Position numbers and translations under genes: made by a program. A DNA stretch of 64,000 nt, taken from positions 1 through 64,000 of the forward strand of contig JADJEQ010000005.1 of NCBI GenBank assembly GCA_016709025.1, in the 5' to 3' direction. Positions 26,874 to 36,566 of this stretch are shown here, one piece after another. Under the pieces are notes generated by a model. The model was not told the origin of the DNA, made no database searches, and worked only from the letters and a program-made list of their open reading frames with translations. The stretch's first letter is position 1; each line of letters begins with the position of its first letter. The stretch is from Bacteroidales bacterium. Lineage in GTDB: Bacteria > Bacteroidota > Bacteroidia > Bacteroidales > Lentimicrobiaceae.

Positions 26874-26959
26874 TAAGCCTGGAAAAATCAATACTCAAAA
26901 AATCAATCTCAATTGCAGAATCTGCACGAAGCAATCAACCCGCATATTGATTGTTACAG

Positions 26960-27979
26960 CTAATTATTATCTGAAGGTTTATTTTCAGATGGGGGCTGGT
27001 AGGCATTTTTTTTGGCACTTTTACCAAATACCGAAAATTGCACATAACGTTCCGGATGCAATTTCATGTCTTCGATGAGTAGTTTAAGCTCACGCGAAGA
27101 GGCCTCAAGTTCACGGTACATTTTGTCATTGTTCACAAGTTGTCCAAGAGTCCCTTCTCCGGTTTCAATTTTCTGAACAATCCTCGACAGACCTTCTACG
27201 GAATTGTTAAGATTGTTCATGGTATTTGAAATATTCGATTTTGCAATAGTATCACTTATACTGGCCGCATTGGCTATGATTTTGCTCAGGTTGTCGTTGT
27301 TCTGCTTCAGATTGGTACTGATCGATTCAACATTGGCAATAATCTTTGCTAACCTTGTTTTCTGGCTGCTCAATAGTGTGTCAGCCGTTTGGGTAGCTCC
27401 CTGAAGGTTGGCCATGGTATTTTTCAGGCTTTCAATCGTATTGATCAGGTTATCACGGGTTTGTTTGTTGAATACTTCACTTATTACCGTAAGTACTGTG
27501 TCCATCGAACTCATCATGTTTTCAGCCTTCATGATAATGGGCTGTACCATATTATTCACTTCGTCCTGAAGGCTTTTCTGAACCTGCGAAACAAGGGTAT
27601 CGCCTGAAATGGCATCTTCGGGAGAATCACCGAGAACCAGCTGAATACCGCGGGTTCCGAGAAGATCGGAGCTGAAGATACGTGCTACACTATTTTTAGG
27701 AATTCGTACGCTGTTTGAGATACTCAGTTCAACAATAATTTTATTGGGGTTGGCCGGATTAAAACTCATTTTGCTCACCTGGCCAACCGACAAACCGTTT
27801 ATCGTAACAGCATTGGCTGTCATCAGCCCTGCTACATTTTCGTAGGCTGCATAAAATGTGCGCTGGCGGTTGAAAAGGTCTTTCCCTTTCAGGAAATTAA
27901 AACTCCATATAAAAGCAGCCAGCGTTACAACAGTAAGCAAGCCTATCCGTAATTCGCGTGAGAGTTTGAGTTCCTTCAT
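26960..27979 (-). CDS. MCE/MlaD-family lipid transport protein
   Basis: The 339 residues start with an N-terminal transmembrane helix (about 11-29) and a single MCE domain (about 38-120; YENVAGLMTANAVTINGLSVGQV and LLGTRGIQLVLGD). A long helical segment with repeated NLKQNNDNLSKIIANAASI-type units (about 150-300) and a polar tail follow. MlaD-type proteins form a periplasmic ring that moves phospholipids between the inner and outer membranes. The ATPase and permease genes are not adjacent. It lies 19 bases downstream of the amidase gene, an arrangement I associate with Bacteroidota. Confidence 0.88.
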   Translation of the reverse strand: MKELKLSRELRIGLLTVVTLAAFIWSFNFLKGKDLFNRQRTFYAAYENVAGLMTANAVTINGLSVGQVSKMSFNPANPNKIIVELSISNSVRIPKNSVARIFSSDLLGTRGIQLVLGDSPEDAISGDTLVSQVQKSLQDEVNNMVQPIIMKAENMMSSMDTVLTVISEVFNKQTRDNLINTIESLKNTMANLQGATQTADTLLSSQKTRLAKIIANVESISTNLKQNNDNLSKIIANAASISDTIAKSNISNTMNNLNNSVEGLSRIVQKIETGEGTLGQLVNNDKMYRELEASSRELKLLIEDMKLHPERYVQFSVFGKSAKKNAYQPPSENKPSDNN

Positions 27980-27998
27980 AATTCAGATACAAAGATAG

Positions 27999-29162
27999 TC
28001 AGTTTTTTAGCAACCTGCGTGCTTCATCAATGGTAATACGTTCACCATTTCTGAAAGCAACTACAAAAGAATCTTTAAATCCTTTGGCGGCCAGTTCTTT
28101 AATGAGTTTTTGGGCGTTTTCGGGGGTTGTCTCATTCCCGATTGTGTATTTGTATTTTCCCTGATGCCTGTAAGAGGATACATCCTTAAGCCCCTTGAAT
28201 TCGCGTGCTTCAGGACTGAGTTTTGAATCTGACATGTAGAACTGAACCCTGAACACCGGCTTCTGATCGTCAGTTTTTACTTCCACGGATTCGCTGTCCG
28301 GGTTGTGGTATACATTGTCAACCATCGATCCGGGCTCGGCATTGGAAGTATCAATCACTTCTGCTGTTTCTGCTCCGGTATCGGCTTTCCCTTTTTCAAC
28401 GGCAAGCTTGTAGTCTTTCACCGCTCTGTAGATGGAGAGTGCAAACTTATTCTGGCCTTCTTCCGATATCAGTATTTTTTCATCGTGCTGGTTGCTTATA
28501 AAACCTGTTTCAACCAGAATGGAAGGCATGGTGGTTTTATAAAGAACAAGAAAGCCGGCTTGCTTTACACCCCTGTTGTACATGCTAACGGTTTCTTTAA
28601 TGTGTTTTTGAACCTGCGAGGCCAGGTTAAGACTTTGATCGAGGTAGGCATTCTGAAGCATCGAAAAGAAAATATAGCCTTCCGGTGATTTTGGATCAAA
28701 TCCTTCATACTGAACGTGATAGTCCTCCTCCAACAGAATGGCCTTATTTTCGAGTTGTGCAACAGCAAGGTTAGCTTCGCTCTTATGAAGCCCCATCACA
28801 TATGTTTCGGACCCGAAAGGAGTGGTTGATGGGTTGGCGTTGCAATGTATTGAGATAAAGAGGTCGGCTTTTGCTTCATTGGCAATGCGGGCACGGCGGA
28901 AAAGTTCGACAAATACATCGGTTTTACGGGTGTAGATAACTTCCACATCCTTAAGGTTTTCCTTGATATAATTGCCGGTTTTTAAAGCAATGGCCAGTGC
29001 TAAATCCTTCTCTTTCGCCGTCTTGCCAACAGCACCGGAATCATGTCCGCCATGACCCGCGTCAATTACTACTTTCCTGACTTTCTGAGCCTCTGCCGGT
29101 AACGACAAAATGAATATTCCTGATAGCAGAATAATAATTGAAAAAATACGTTTTAACGCCAT
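27999..29162 (-). CDS. N-acetylmuramoyl-L-alanine amidase (Amidase_3)
   Basis: A signal peptide (about 1-25, ending AEAQ) precedes an Amidase_3 domain. Zinc-site motifs are VIDAGHGGHDSGAVG (His around 36), a Glu in the KEKD segment, and FISIHCNANP; the late VETGFISN segment holds the catalytic Glu. It cleaves the amide between MurNAc and the peptide stem during division or wall remodelling. Between the domain and the C-terminus is a linker rich in Asp/Glu. The last 80 residues (FRVQFYMSDSKLS...) resemble a SPOR-like peptidoglycan-binding domain. It is divergent from lptD and cotranscribed with the MCE gene. Confidence 0.9.
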   Translation of the reverse strand: MALKRIFSIIILLSGIFILSLPAEAQKVRKVVIDAGHGGHDSGAVGKTAKEKDLALAIALKTGNYIKENLKDVEVIYTRKTDVFVELFRRARIANEAKADLFISIHCNANPSTTPFGSETYVMGLHKSEANLAVAQLENKAILLEEDYHVQYEGFDPKSPEGYIFFSMLQNAYLDQSLNLASQVQKHIKETVSMYNRGVKQAGFLVLYKTTMPSILVETGFISNQHDEKILISEEGQNKFALSIYRAVKDYKLAVEKGKADTGAETAEVIDTSNAEPGSMVDNVYHNPDSESVEVKTDDQKPVFRVQFYMSDSKLSPEAREFKGLKDVSSYRHQGKYKYTIGNETTPENAQKLIKELAAKGFKDSFVVAFRNGERITIDEARRLLKN

Positions 29163-29369
29163 CTATATTTTGATTAGTTTTGACCTCCGGATTCAGAACA
29201 AGAAAATGAACCCGGTAGTTTTTGCAAACATCATAATTTCAATACTTTGTAATTGGTTTCTGCTCCGGTTTGTTCATGAACAGGCTGTTTTCATGCAGAT
29301 CCTGCAATGTTTTCCCGGGATTTGAATACACAAATTTAGCATTAATTGATATACGCTGCATATAAAAAA

Positions 29370-32078
29370 ATGCCCCGTTTCCTGAGCAGGTTTCTGTGCG
29401 TTGTGCTGTTTTTTTTCGCTACAGGAGCTTTTTACCCGACCTGTAAAGCGCAAAACGAGCCCATACGCCAGCATCTGCGCGATACCATCCGGCCTTTGTT
29501 CGACAGTGTATTTCTTAACGCCCGGGATTCCCTTTTATTACAGTCCGACAGCTTATTTCAACCCGACAGCACTTCTGCACTCAGAAACTGGAAACCCAAA
29601 AAAAAGAGCGCCATTTCCTCAAAGGTGGAGTATCAGTCAACCGACTCCATCAGCCTCGATCTTGCCAGACAGAAAGTTTACCTATACCGTGATGCTGAAA
29701 TCAAGTATGAGAAGATTATTCAGAAAGCTGCCTACATTGAGATCGATTTTAATTCATCTATACTAAGTGCCAAACCTTTGCAGGATTCAACCGGCAAGGA
29801 ATTTGGCAAACCTGAGTTTACCGAAGGGGATCAATCCTTCAGATCGGAGAAGATGCAGTACAACTTTAAAACCCGAAAAGGGTTGATAAAGAATGTGATA
29901 ACTCAGGAGGGCGAAGGGTATCTTCACGGCGAGGTCGTGAAAAAGATGGACAATGATGTCAGCAATATGCTCCGCGGAGGCTACACAACCTGTAATCTCG
30001 ACCATCCGCATTTCAGCATTCAGTTTACCAAAGCCAGGGTAATTCCCGAAAATAAGATTGTAACAGGTCCTGCCTATCTGATGATTGAAGGTGTTCCGCT
30101 TCCGTTGATTCTGCCTTTCGGATTGTTTCCCAACAAAAAGGGACAGACCTCAGGGATCATTATCCCCACATACGGAGAATCGGCTGATCGGGGATTTTAC
30201 CTTGAAAACGGCGGTTATTATTTCGGGATCAACGACTATATGGAGTTGCGGTTGGTGGGTGATATTTACTCCCACGGAAGCTGGGCTGTGAAACCGTTAT
30301 TCAATTACAAAAAACGTTATAAATACAGCGGCTCACTGAATTTTAATTATGCGATCAATATAACAGGTGTTAAAGAATCTACGTCCTACAGCAAAACCAA
30401 GGATTTCAGGCTGGCCTGGACACATCGCCAGGATCCCAAGGCGCGGCCCAAAAGCCAGTTCAATGCCAGTGTGAATTTTGGTTCATCTACCTACAATAAA
30501 TACAACCCGGTGAGTGCAGCCGACCACCTGACCAATACCTTTAGTTCGAGTGTAAGCTATTCGACCAATTTCAAAAACAAGTTATTCTTTTCGTCGGCGG
30601 TAAGGCATAGCCAGAATACCTCCAACAAAACGGTTAACCTTACCTTGCCTGAATTTTCTCTTTCATCCAACAGGTTCTATCCCTTGCGGAAACCGGGCAA
30701 AGCCTCCGATCTTAAATGGTACGACAACATCAGCTTAAGCTATTCAGGTTCGGCGCGCAATGTAATTGATATTCATGAAGAAACCCTGTTTAAACCCCAG
30801 ATGTGGGATTCACTGCAAAACGGTATTCAGCATAAGATTCCGCTGAGTCTGAGTTTCAAAGTGCTGAAGTTTCTAACCATGACTACCTCAGTCGATTACA
30901 CCGAGCGTTGGTATTCGAAAAGCATTGTAAAGCACTGGATGAACGACACCACCCTGTATAACCCGGATTCAACAGTCGGGTATGTAAGAAGAGGATACGT
31001 TGACACAGATACAATCTCAGGATTCAAAGCTGCCCGTGATTTCAGTTTCAACTCCTCGCTGAACACGACTGTTTATGGGATGCTTCAGTTTAAAAAGGGA
31101 CCGGTGAGGGCGATCAGGCACGTGATGCGACCTTCGGTATCCTTTTCACTGCGGCCCGATTTCGGGCGTCCTGAATTTGGTTATTACAAAGAAGTTCAAA
31201 AGGACAGAAAAGGAAATATACAGCGATACTCTATTTTCAACGATGGGCAGTTTACTTCCCTTTACGGCACTCCACCCGATGGCAAATCGGGCAGGGTAGG
31301 GTTCAGCCTCAGCAATAACCTCGAAATGAAGGTCCGTTCGCGCAAGGACACCATTACAGGAATGAAAAAGGTTATGCTGATCGACAATTTTTCAATCGGT
31401 ACTTCTTACGATCTCGCCCGCGATTCGCTCAGGTGGTCGCCACTTACCTTAAGTGCCAGAACAACCCTTTTTAAAAAGCTACAGGTGCAGTACTCGGCTT
31501 CGTTCGATCCTTACATACAGGATTCAACCGGCCGGGCAATCAATCAGTTTGAATGGGATGTCAATCATCGTCTCCTCAGGCGTGACAATACATCATGGAA
31601 TTTCTCTCTCGCCTACAATTTCAGCTCCGGCAAGAATAAAGGGGCAAAAAAAACGACAAACTTAACTTCGCCCAACGCTACGCCGGATCAGATAGAAGAA
31701 ATTGCGACCAATCCCCAGGGGTATATTGACTGGAACAATCCCTGGAATTTTGGTTTTACCTATAACCTGCGTTATACCGGGGTTCTTAATCCCCAAACTG
31801 ATATTATTAAGCGCGACCTGGTTCAAACCCTGGGGTTTAACGGCGATATCAACATTACGCCAAAATGGAAACTGAACCTGACATCGGGTTACGACTTTGA
31901 GAGTAACAAGATATCCTATACCTCGGTCAACATTTACCGCGATCTTCATTGCTGGGAGATGCGGTTCAACTGGATTCCGATTGGCTACCTGAAAAGCTGG
32001 AACTTCTACATTAAAGTAAAGGCCAGCTTGTTGCAGGATCTGAAGCTGAACCGTAAAAAGGACTTCAGGGATAATTGA
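29370..32078 (+). CDS. lptD: LPS-assembly protein LptD
   Basis: The protein has 902 residues from ATG 29370; a TTG at 29346 could add eight residues but would precede the signal peptide core. The signal peptide (about 1-27) is followed by an OstA/LptA-like periplasmic domain (about 45-210; SLDLARQKVYLYRDAEIKYE). A long beta-barrel region with many alternating aromatic strands runs to the C-terminus (RDLHCWEMRFNWIPIGYLKS near the end). YTTCNLDHPHF is the junction between jellyroll and barrel. LptD inserts LPS into the outer leaflet. The OstA-like protein at 23361 is a probable partner; LptE is not in the window. Confidence 0.9.
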   Translation: MPRFLSRFLCVVLFFFATGAFYPTCKAQNEPIRQHLRDTIRPLFDSVFLNARDSLLLQSDSLFQPDSTSALRNWKPKKKSAISSKVEYQSTDSISLDLARQKVYLYRDAEIKYEKIIQKAAYIEIDFNSSILSAKPLQDSTGKEFGKPEFTEGDQSFRSEKMQYNFKTRKGLIKNVITQEGEGYLHGEVVKKMDNDVSNMLRGGYTTCNLDHPHFSIQFTKARVIPENKIVTGPAYLMIEGVPLPLILPFGLFPNKKGQTSGIIIPTYGESADRGFYLENGGYYFGINDYMELRLVGDIYSHGSWAVKPLFNYKKRYKYSGSLNFNYAINITGVKESTSYSKTKDFRLAWTHRQDPKARPKSQFNASVNFGSSTYNKYNPVSAADHLTNTFSSSVSYSTNFKNKLFFSSAVRHSQNTSNKTVNLTLPEFSLSSNRFYPLRKPGKASDLKWYDNISLSYSGSARNVIDIHEETLFKPQMWDSLQNGIQHKIPLSLSFKVLKFLTMTTSVDYTERWYSKSIVKHWMNDTTLYNPDSTVGYVRRGYVDTDTISGFKAARDFSFNSSLNTTVYGMLQFKKGPVRAIRHVMRPSVSFSLRPDFGRPEFGYYKEVQKDRKGNIQRYSIFNDGQFTSLYGTPPDGKSGRVGFSLSNNLEMKVRSRKDTITGMKKVMLIDNFSIGTSYDLARDSLRWSPLTLSARTTLFKKLQVQYSASFDPYIQDSTGRAINQFEWDVNHRLLRRDNTSWNFSLAYNFSSGKNKGAKKTTNLTSPNATPDQIEEIATNPQGYIDWNNPWNFGFTYNLRYTGVLNPQTDIIKRDLVQTLGFNGDINITPKWKLNLTSGYDFESNKISYTSVNIYRDLHCWEMRFNWIPIGYLKSWNFYIKVKASLLQDLKLNRKKDFRDN

Positions 32079-32395
32079 TTGTTGATTTCGGATTTCGGAT
32101 TTCGGATTTTCAAGTAAGAGACAAGGAGAATTTCGGATATCGGATTTCGGATATTGGAAAGATGGAATAATGGAATGATGGAATGATGAAAAGAGTTATC
32201 ATGATGATTTTAAAATCGAATTTCTATGTGCCTATGATCTACCCTATGAGTCTATGTGTTAAAAAAAATCATCCATTGATTACCAGAAATGCGGAATTCG
32301 ATTTCGGATTTTGATCTAGGATTATATCTTACTTCCAACTTCATCCTATTGGAAATTCCACTCCCCTTCCAATCTAACGGTATCCCTGTTATCCT
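32079..32395. repeat. GGATTTC heptamers and low-complexity DNA after lptD
   Basis: GATTTCG/GATATCG heptamers (about 32085-32155) begin within seven bases of the lptD stop. GGAATGAT octamers follow near 32163-32190. The remainder is AT-rich with CTATG words near 32224-32260. No gene is seen. Confidence 0.8.
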
Positions 32396-32403
32396 TATAT
32401 TTG
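32396..32403 (+). promoter_or_regulatory. -7 element of the CLC channel gene
   Basis: TATATTTG is a perfect TAnnTTTG match ending seven bases before the ATG at 32410. The transcript would begin at or next to the start codon. No TTG stands at the usual spacing. Confidence 0.4.
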
Positions 32404-32409
32404 CCACTT

Positions 32410-34185
32410 ATGATCATCACCTCAACCCTCATCAGGATCCATAAATGGCGTGTCAGGAACATCAGTCAGCATAATTTTGTGCTGATCCTGAGCCTGATTG
32501 TGGGGTTTATCAGTGGTTTATCAGCTGTAGTACTGAAAAATACGGTTTACTACACGCACTACTTCCTTACGCGGGGTTTCAACAGCGAAGAGGTTAACTT
32601 TCTGTACCTGGCCTACCCGCTGATCGGGATGGGCCTCACGGTGCTGTTTGTGAAATATATTGTGAAAGACAATATCTCTCACGGAGTGAGCCGGATATTG
32701 TATGCCATCTCGAAAAACAACAGCCATCTGAAGGTTCACAACAATTACAGTTCGTTGATAGCCAGTACGATAACTGTAGGTTTCGGCGGATCGGTCGGGC
32801 TGGAGGCACCCATCGTCTTAACCGGTGCATCGATTGGTTCGAACCTTGCACGGGTAATGCGGATGGATTACCGTACCATTACTTTGATGATTGGTTGCGG
32901 GGCAGCCGGTGCAATTGCCGGTATTTTTAAAGCTCCCATTGCTGCCGTCGTTTTTGCGCTTGAAGTGCTGATGCTCGACCTTACCATGGGTTCGCTCATA
33001 CCATTGCTGATCGCAGCTGTTACAGGAGCAACCGTATCCTCCTTCCTGATGGGTAAAACCGTTTTGTTTTCTTTTTCTGTAACAGATCCTTTCAACCTCA
33101 ACAACATCCCTTTTTATATTATTCTGGGTGTGGTTACCGGGCTGGTTTCGCTTTATTTTACCAGGGCAAACCTTTACATTGATTCGCTGTTTTCGCGCAT
33201 TGCCAGCCCTTTTCATAAGTTAATGATCGGAGGCACCCTGGTGAGTTTACTCATTTTCCTTTTTCCATCGCTCTATGGTGAGGGTTATGAAGTTCTGACA
33301 GATATTCTGAATGGCCGGGGTGATTCAATCGTGAACAATAGCCTTTTTTACAGTTTCAGGGAGTCCCATTGGTTGTTGATTATTTTCCTGGTTCTTATAC
33401 TCTTTTTTAAAGTGCTGGCAATGACTTTTACCACTGCCGGCGGAGGTGTCGGCGGAATTTTTGCACCTTCGCTATTCATGGGTGGGGTAACAGGCTTTTT
33501 CACTGCCAGGTTTATCAATTACTTCGATTTTATTAAAATTCCTGAAAGTAATTTTGCCCTTGCCGGTATGGCAGGCGTAATGGCAGCCGTAATGCATGCC
33601 CCGCTCACTGCGATATTCCTGATCGCTGAAATCACAGGAGGGTACGAATTCTTCATCCCGCTGATTATCACCTCTACCATCGCATTCCTGACCATCAACT
33701 TTTACGAACCCCATAGCATTTACACCAAAAGACTGGCGGCCCGCAGTGAACTGATTACACACGATAAAGATAAAGCGGCTCTATCGCGTTTAAAAATCAA
33801 TAAACTCATTGAACATAATTTTCTGCCCATTGGTCCCGATGCCACATTGGGCGAATTGGTCAAGGTGATTGCAAAGTCGGAGCGAAATGTTTTTCCGGTG
33901 ATTGACACCGACAACAACTTCCTGGGGGTAGTGTTTATTAATGAAATCAGAAACATCATGTTCAACCACGAACTTTATGAAACCACTTACGTGAGGAACC
34001 TGATGTTCATGCCTGAGCCACAGGTAAGCATAGATGAAACCATGGAAGATGTTGCACGCAAGTTTGGTGAATGCTCACACTACAACCTGCCGGTGCTCAA
34101 CCAGGGAAAATATGTTGGTTTTGTTTCGAGGGCAAATGTCTTTTCGTCCTATCGTAACCTGGTAAGGGAATCGTCGCAGGATTAA
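32410..34185 (+). CDS. CLC-type chloride channel or chloride/proton antiporter with CBS domains
   Basis: The protein has 591 residues from ATG 32410. The CLC core has ten or more transmembrane segments and the ion-path signatures GFGGSVGLEAPIV (gating Glu), GCGAAGAIAGIFKAPIAA and GGGVGGIFAPSLFMGG. Two CBS domains follow (about 455-510 and 530-585; NVFPVIDTDNNFLGVV and YNLPVLNQGKYVGFVS), which in the family bind nucleotides and regulate gating. The GS-G-P selectivity motif is altered (GSVGLE), as in many bacterial relatives. It is probably an inner-membrane anion transporter. It leads a short plus-strand run with the PAP2 and exonuclease III genes. Confidence 0.92.
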   Translation: MIITSTLIRIHKWRVRNISQHNFVLILSLIVGFISGLSAVVLKNTVYYTHYFLTRGFNSEEVNFLYLAYPLIGMGLTVLFVKYIVKDNISHGVSRILYAISKNNSHLKVHNNYSSLIASTITVGFGGSVGLEAPIVLTGASIGSNLARVMRMDYRTITLMIGCGAAGAIAGIFKAPIAAVVFALEVLMLDLTMGSLIPLLIAAVTGATVSSFLMGKTVLFSFSVTDPFNLNNIPFYIILGVVTGLVSLYFTRANLYIDSLFSRIASPFHKLMIGGTLVSLLIFLFPSLYGEGYEVLTDILNGRGDSIVNNSLFYSFRESHWLLIIFLVLILFFKVLAMTFTTAGGGVGGIFAPSLFMGGVTGFFTARFINYFDFIKIPESNFALAGMAGVMAAVMHAPLTAIFLIAEITGGYEFFIPLIITSTIAFLTINFYEPHSIYTKRLAARSELITHDKDKAALSRLKINKLIEHNFLPIGPDATLGELVKVIAKSERNVFPVIDTDNNFLGVVFINEIRNIMFNHELYETTYVRNLMFMPEPQVSIDETMEDVARKFGECSHYNLPVLNQGKYVGFVSRANVFSSYRNLVRESSQD

Positions 34186-34226
34186 CGGAAGTTTAATCAG
34201 TATTCAAGGATTTTAACCTGTAAATC

Positions 34227-34964
34227 ATGAACAATCAGTCTGGTCAGAAAATTACACCCTTTATTGCCATTCTGATTGGATATCAACTTGTATTGGCAGT
34301 TCTGGTTGCGGTTTACGGATATACAGGCAGCTTTCTTCTTTTAAACGGGTTGCACCGCGATTGGCTCGATGCCCCGATGTTTCTGCTTACCCATCTGGGT
34401 GATGCCTTAATTCTGACATCGTTGTTCGGTCTTATCTTTTTCAGGAAAAACCCTGGATTGGTCGTTTTGCTGATCCTGGTAGTAATTATAACCGGTCTGG
34501 CCGGGCAGTTGATGAAGAACTTTCTTTTCGATTCGTGGGACAGACCACTCAGTTTGATTGGCAGGGGAGGAGAAGTGCATACAGTTTATGGCTACCTGCT
34601 ATATCAGAATTCATTTCCTTCCGGGCACAGCATCACTGCTTCCGCAGCTATTACTGCGGTTGTATTGACCCTCAGGCCTGGCAAGCCCCTAATGATTTTA
34701 TTAGCCCTGTTTACAGCCATTGTTTCATATACCCGGATCTACGTTGGGGTGCATTTTGCAGGTGACGTGCTGGCAGGAACCGTACTGGGTGCTGCCGGAG
34801 CCATTTTTTTAACTGCCTGGCTATCTCCCCGAATCGGACAATGGGTTGCCGGGCTTTCAACAGCCGGTTTTAAAAGATTGCAGTTCATTCTTCTGGTAAT
34901 GGCTGTTTCAGGCCTTACCGGCGGAATTATGATGTTAGCAGAATACCTGCAGAGGATGTTTTGA
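34227..34964 (+). CDS. PAP2-superfamily membrane phosphatase
   Basis: The 245 residues have six predicted membrane segments and all three PAP2 signatures: KNFLFDSWDRP (first motif), FPSGHSI (second, with the catalytic His) and YTRIYVGVHFAGD (third). The family removes phosphate from lipid phosphates such as undecaprenyl pyrophosphate or phosphatidic acid. It starts 41 bases after the CLC gene. The active site faces the periplasm in relatives. Substrate unknown. Confidence 0.9.
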   Translation: MNNQSGQKITPFIAILIGYQLVLAVLVAVYGYTGSFLLLNGLHRDWLDAPMFLLTHLGDALILTSLFGLIFFRKNPGLVVLLILVVIITGLAGQLMKNFLFDSWDRPLSLIGRGGEVHTVYGYLLYQNSFPSGHSITASAAITAVVLTLRPGKPLMILLALFTAIVSYTRIYVGVHFAGDVLAGTVLGAAGAIFLTAWLSPRIGQWVAGLSTAGFKRLQFILLVMAVSGLTGGIMMLAEYLQRMF

Positions 34965-34986
34965 TAATACTTGTTACAACGATTCT

Positions 34987-35751
34987 ATGAAGATCATAAC
35001 CTACAATGTGAACGGGATCCGATCGGCTTTAAGTAAAGGCTTGATTACATGGCTTATGCGTGAAAGGCCCGATGTGCTTTGCCTGCAGGAAACCAAAGCA
35101 CAGCCCGACCAGATACCGGTAGATGAATTGGAAGCACTCGGTTATCACTGCAATTGGTTTTCCGCCGAGAAGAAGGGATACAGCGGGGTAGGACTGCTGA
35201 GCCTCAGAAAACCCGACCAGGTGGTTCAGGGGATAGGGATCGATAGGTTTGATTCAGAAGGGCGTTTGCTCAGGGCCGATTTCGGTGACTTATCTGTAAT
35301 CAGTGTTTATCACCCATCGGGTACAACCGGAGAAATTCGTCAGAGTCTTAAAATGGAATGGCTGGAGGATTTTTACGATTACGCGCACGATTTAATGGAA
35401 ATCCGCCCGAATCTGATTATTTCGGGCGATTATAACATCTGCCACCGGCCTATTGACATTCATGATCCGGTACGGAATGCAACCAACTCAGGTTTCCTGC
35501 CTGAAGAACGTGAATGGATGGAAGATTTTATCAACAGCGGATTTACCGACAGTTTCCGAACCTTCAACAAGCATCCGCACCACTACACCTGGTGGAGTTA
35601 CCGCGCGGGAGCCCGCACCCGAAATCTGGGCTGGCGAATCGACTACAACATGGTAAGTCCCCAGTTAAAGCCGGCATTGTCAAATGCATGGATTATGCCG
35701 CAGGTTGTCCATTCCGATCACTGCCCGGCTGTGCTGGAACTAGATTTTTAG
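34987..35751 (+). CDS. xth: Exodeoxyribonuclease III / AP endonuclease
   Basis: The 254 residues cover a complete EEP nuclease: YNVNGIRSA (7-14 region), LQETKAQPDQIP (Glu), SGDYNICHRPIDIHDP (Asp/Asn catalytic), GARTRNLGWRIDYN and a final SDHCPAVLELDF. ExoIII removes 3' blocks and cuts at abasic sites in base-excision repair. It is cytoplasmic, with no signal peptide. It follows the PAP2 gene by 22 bases. Its TAG stop directly abuts an AGTGAAG heptamer array. Confidence 0.93.
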   Translation: MKIITYNVNGIRSALSKGLITWLMRERPDVLCLQETKAQPDQIPVDELEALGYHCNWFSAEKKGYSGVGLLSLRKPDQVVQGIGIDRFDSEGRLLRADFGDLSVISVYHPSGTTGEIRQSLKMEWLEDFYDYAHDLMEIRPNLIISGDYNICHRPIDIHDPVRNATNSGFLPEEREWMEDFINSGFTDSFRTFNKHPHHYTWWSYRAGARTRNLGWRIDYNMVSPQLKPALSNAWIMPQVVHSDHCPAVLELDF

Positions 35752-36010
35752 TGAAGAGTGAAGAGTGAAAAGTGAAAAGTGAAGAGTGAAAAGTGAAAAG
35801 TGAAGAGTGAAAGTGAAGAGTGAAAGTGTAAAGAGTGAAGAAAGTGAAGGGAGTGAAGAAAGTGAAGGGGAGAGTGAGAGAAGGGGAGAGGATGAGACTG
35901 AGAGAAGTGGAAAGTGAGTATTAAGAGATGAATAGTGAGTAGTGAGTGAGTAAGAGTAGAAGGACATTGGGACTGTGAGGGGCTGAGGGAGACATACTAA
36001 GAGAAAGGGG
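35752..36010 (+). repeat. AGTGAAG/AGTGAAA heptamer array after the xth stop
   Basis: TGAAGAG, TGAAAAG and TGAAGTG-type heptamers run from the base after the xth stop codon to about 35850. A looser purine-rich tail with GAGTGAG and GGGAGA words continues to about 36010. The strand is almost pure purine. No gene is seen up to the serpin. Confidence 0.85.
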
Positions 36011-36011
36011 A

Positions 36012-36105
36012 AGCCCTGAAAGGGCGCAACATCATAACCATGGGTGAAGCGAAGCGAAGCCCGTGGATTCTCAAACCAAAAAGAAAACAAAGCCCTGAAT
36101 GGGCG
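36012..36105. repeat. AGCCCTGAAAGGGCG repeat unit
   Basis: AGCCCTGAAAGGGCG (36012-36026) and AGCCCTGAATGGGCG (36091-36105) are short palindromes that flank a central hairpin, CCATGGG (about 36039) with CCCGTGG (36060). The three-part structure looks like one dispersed structured repeat of the kind seen in many Bacteroidota intergenic regions. Confidence 0.7.
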
Positions 36106-36286
36106 AAATAATCCTGAGTTCTGAGAAGGGGTGACTGAGAGAATGAGGGGCTGAGTGACTGAGACTGAGGAGAGTAGGGGAGAATGGGAGAAGAGGGAGA
36201 AGGGGAGAATGGGAGAAGGGAGACTTGTCTAGTGAGTGAAGAGTGAAAAGTGAAAAGAGTGAAAATGAGATGAAAAATGAGAAGCC

Positions 36287-36371
36287 AACCTGCCGGTTTA
36301 CCTGCCGAAGGAAGTCTGGCAGGTTAGAAATGAAAATGAACCTAACAGGTTTTCTTCTAACCTGTTAGGTT
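36287..36371. repeat. Pair of hairpins upstream of the repeats behind the serpin gene
   Basis: AACCTAACAGGTT (36339-36351) and AACCTGTTAGGTT (36359-36371) form a perfect 13-bp stem with a TTCTTCT loop. Just left of it, AACCTGCC and GGCAGGTT arms (about 36289-36326) form a second, longer-loop hairpin. It could end transcription from either side, but no U-tract is clear. Confidence 0.65.
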
Positions 36372-36535
36372 TTAAGAAGAATGAAATGTGAAGTGGATAC
36401 TGAAGAAAGTAAAAAGTGAAGTGTGGCGAGTCAGAGTGAGATGAAATGTGAAAAATGATCTGTGCATTCCGTCCCTCGTCCCCGTCCCTCGTCCCCACAA
36501 TCTATGAAGTGAGAAATGAATAAACAGTGCTCAAT

Positions 36536-36566
36536 CTTAACCTTAACCTTAACCTTAACCTTAACC
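36536..36566 (-). repeat. TTAAGG hexamer array abutting the serpin stop
   Basis: On the minus strand GGTTAA is repeated about five times, starting directly after the TGA stop of the serpin gene (36567-36569). It looks telomere-like but is short and internal. Confidence 0.85.

Noticed and set aside
36536..36566. Telomere-like TTAAGG repeats
   Set aside because: Only about five units, internal to the window and next to a stop codon, with no terminal structure.
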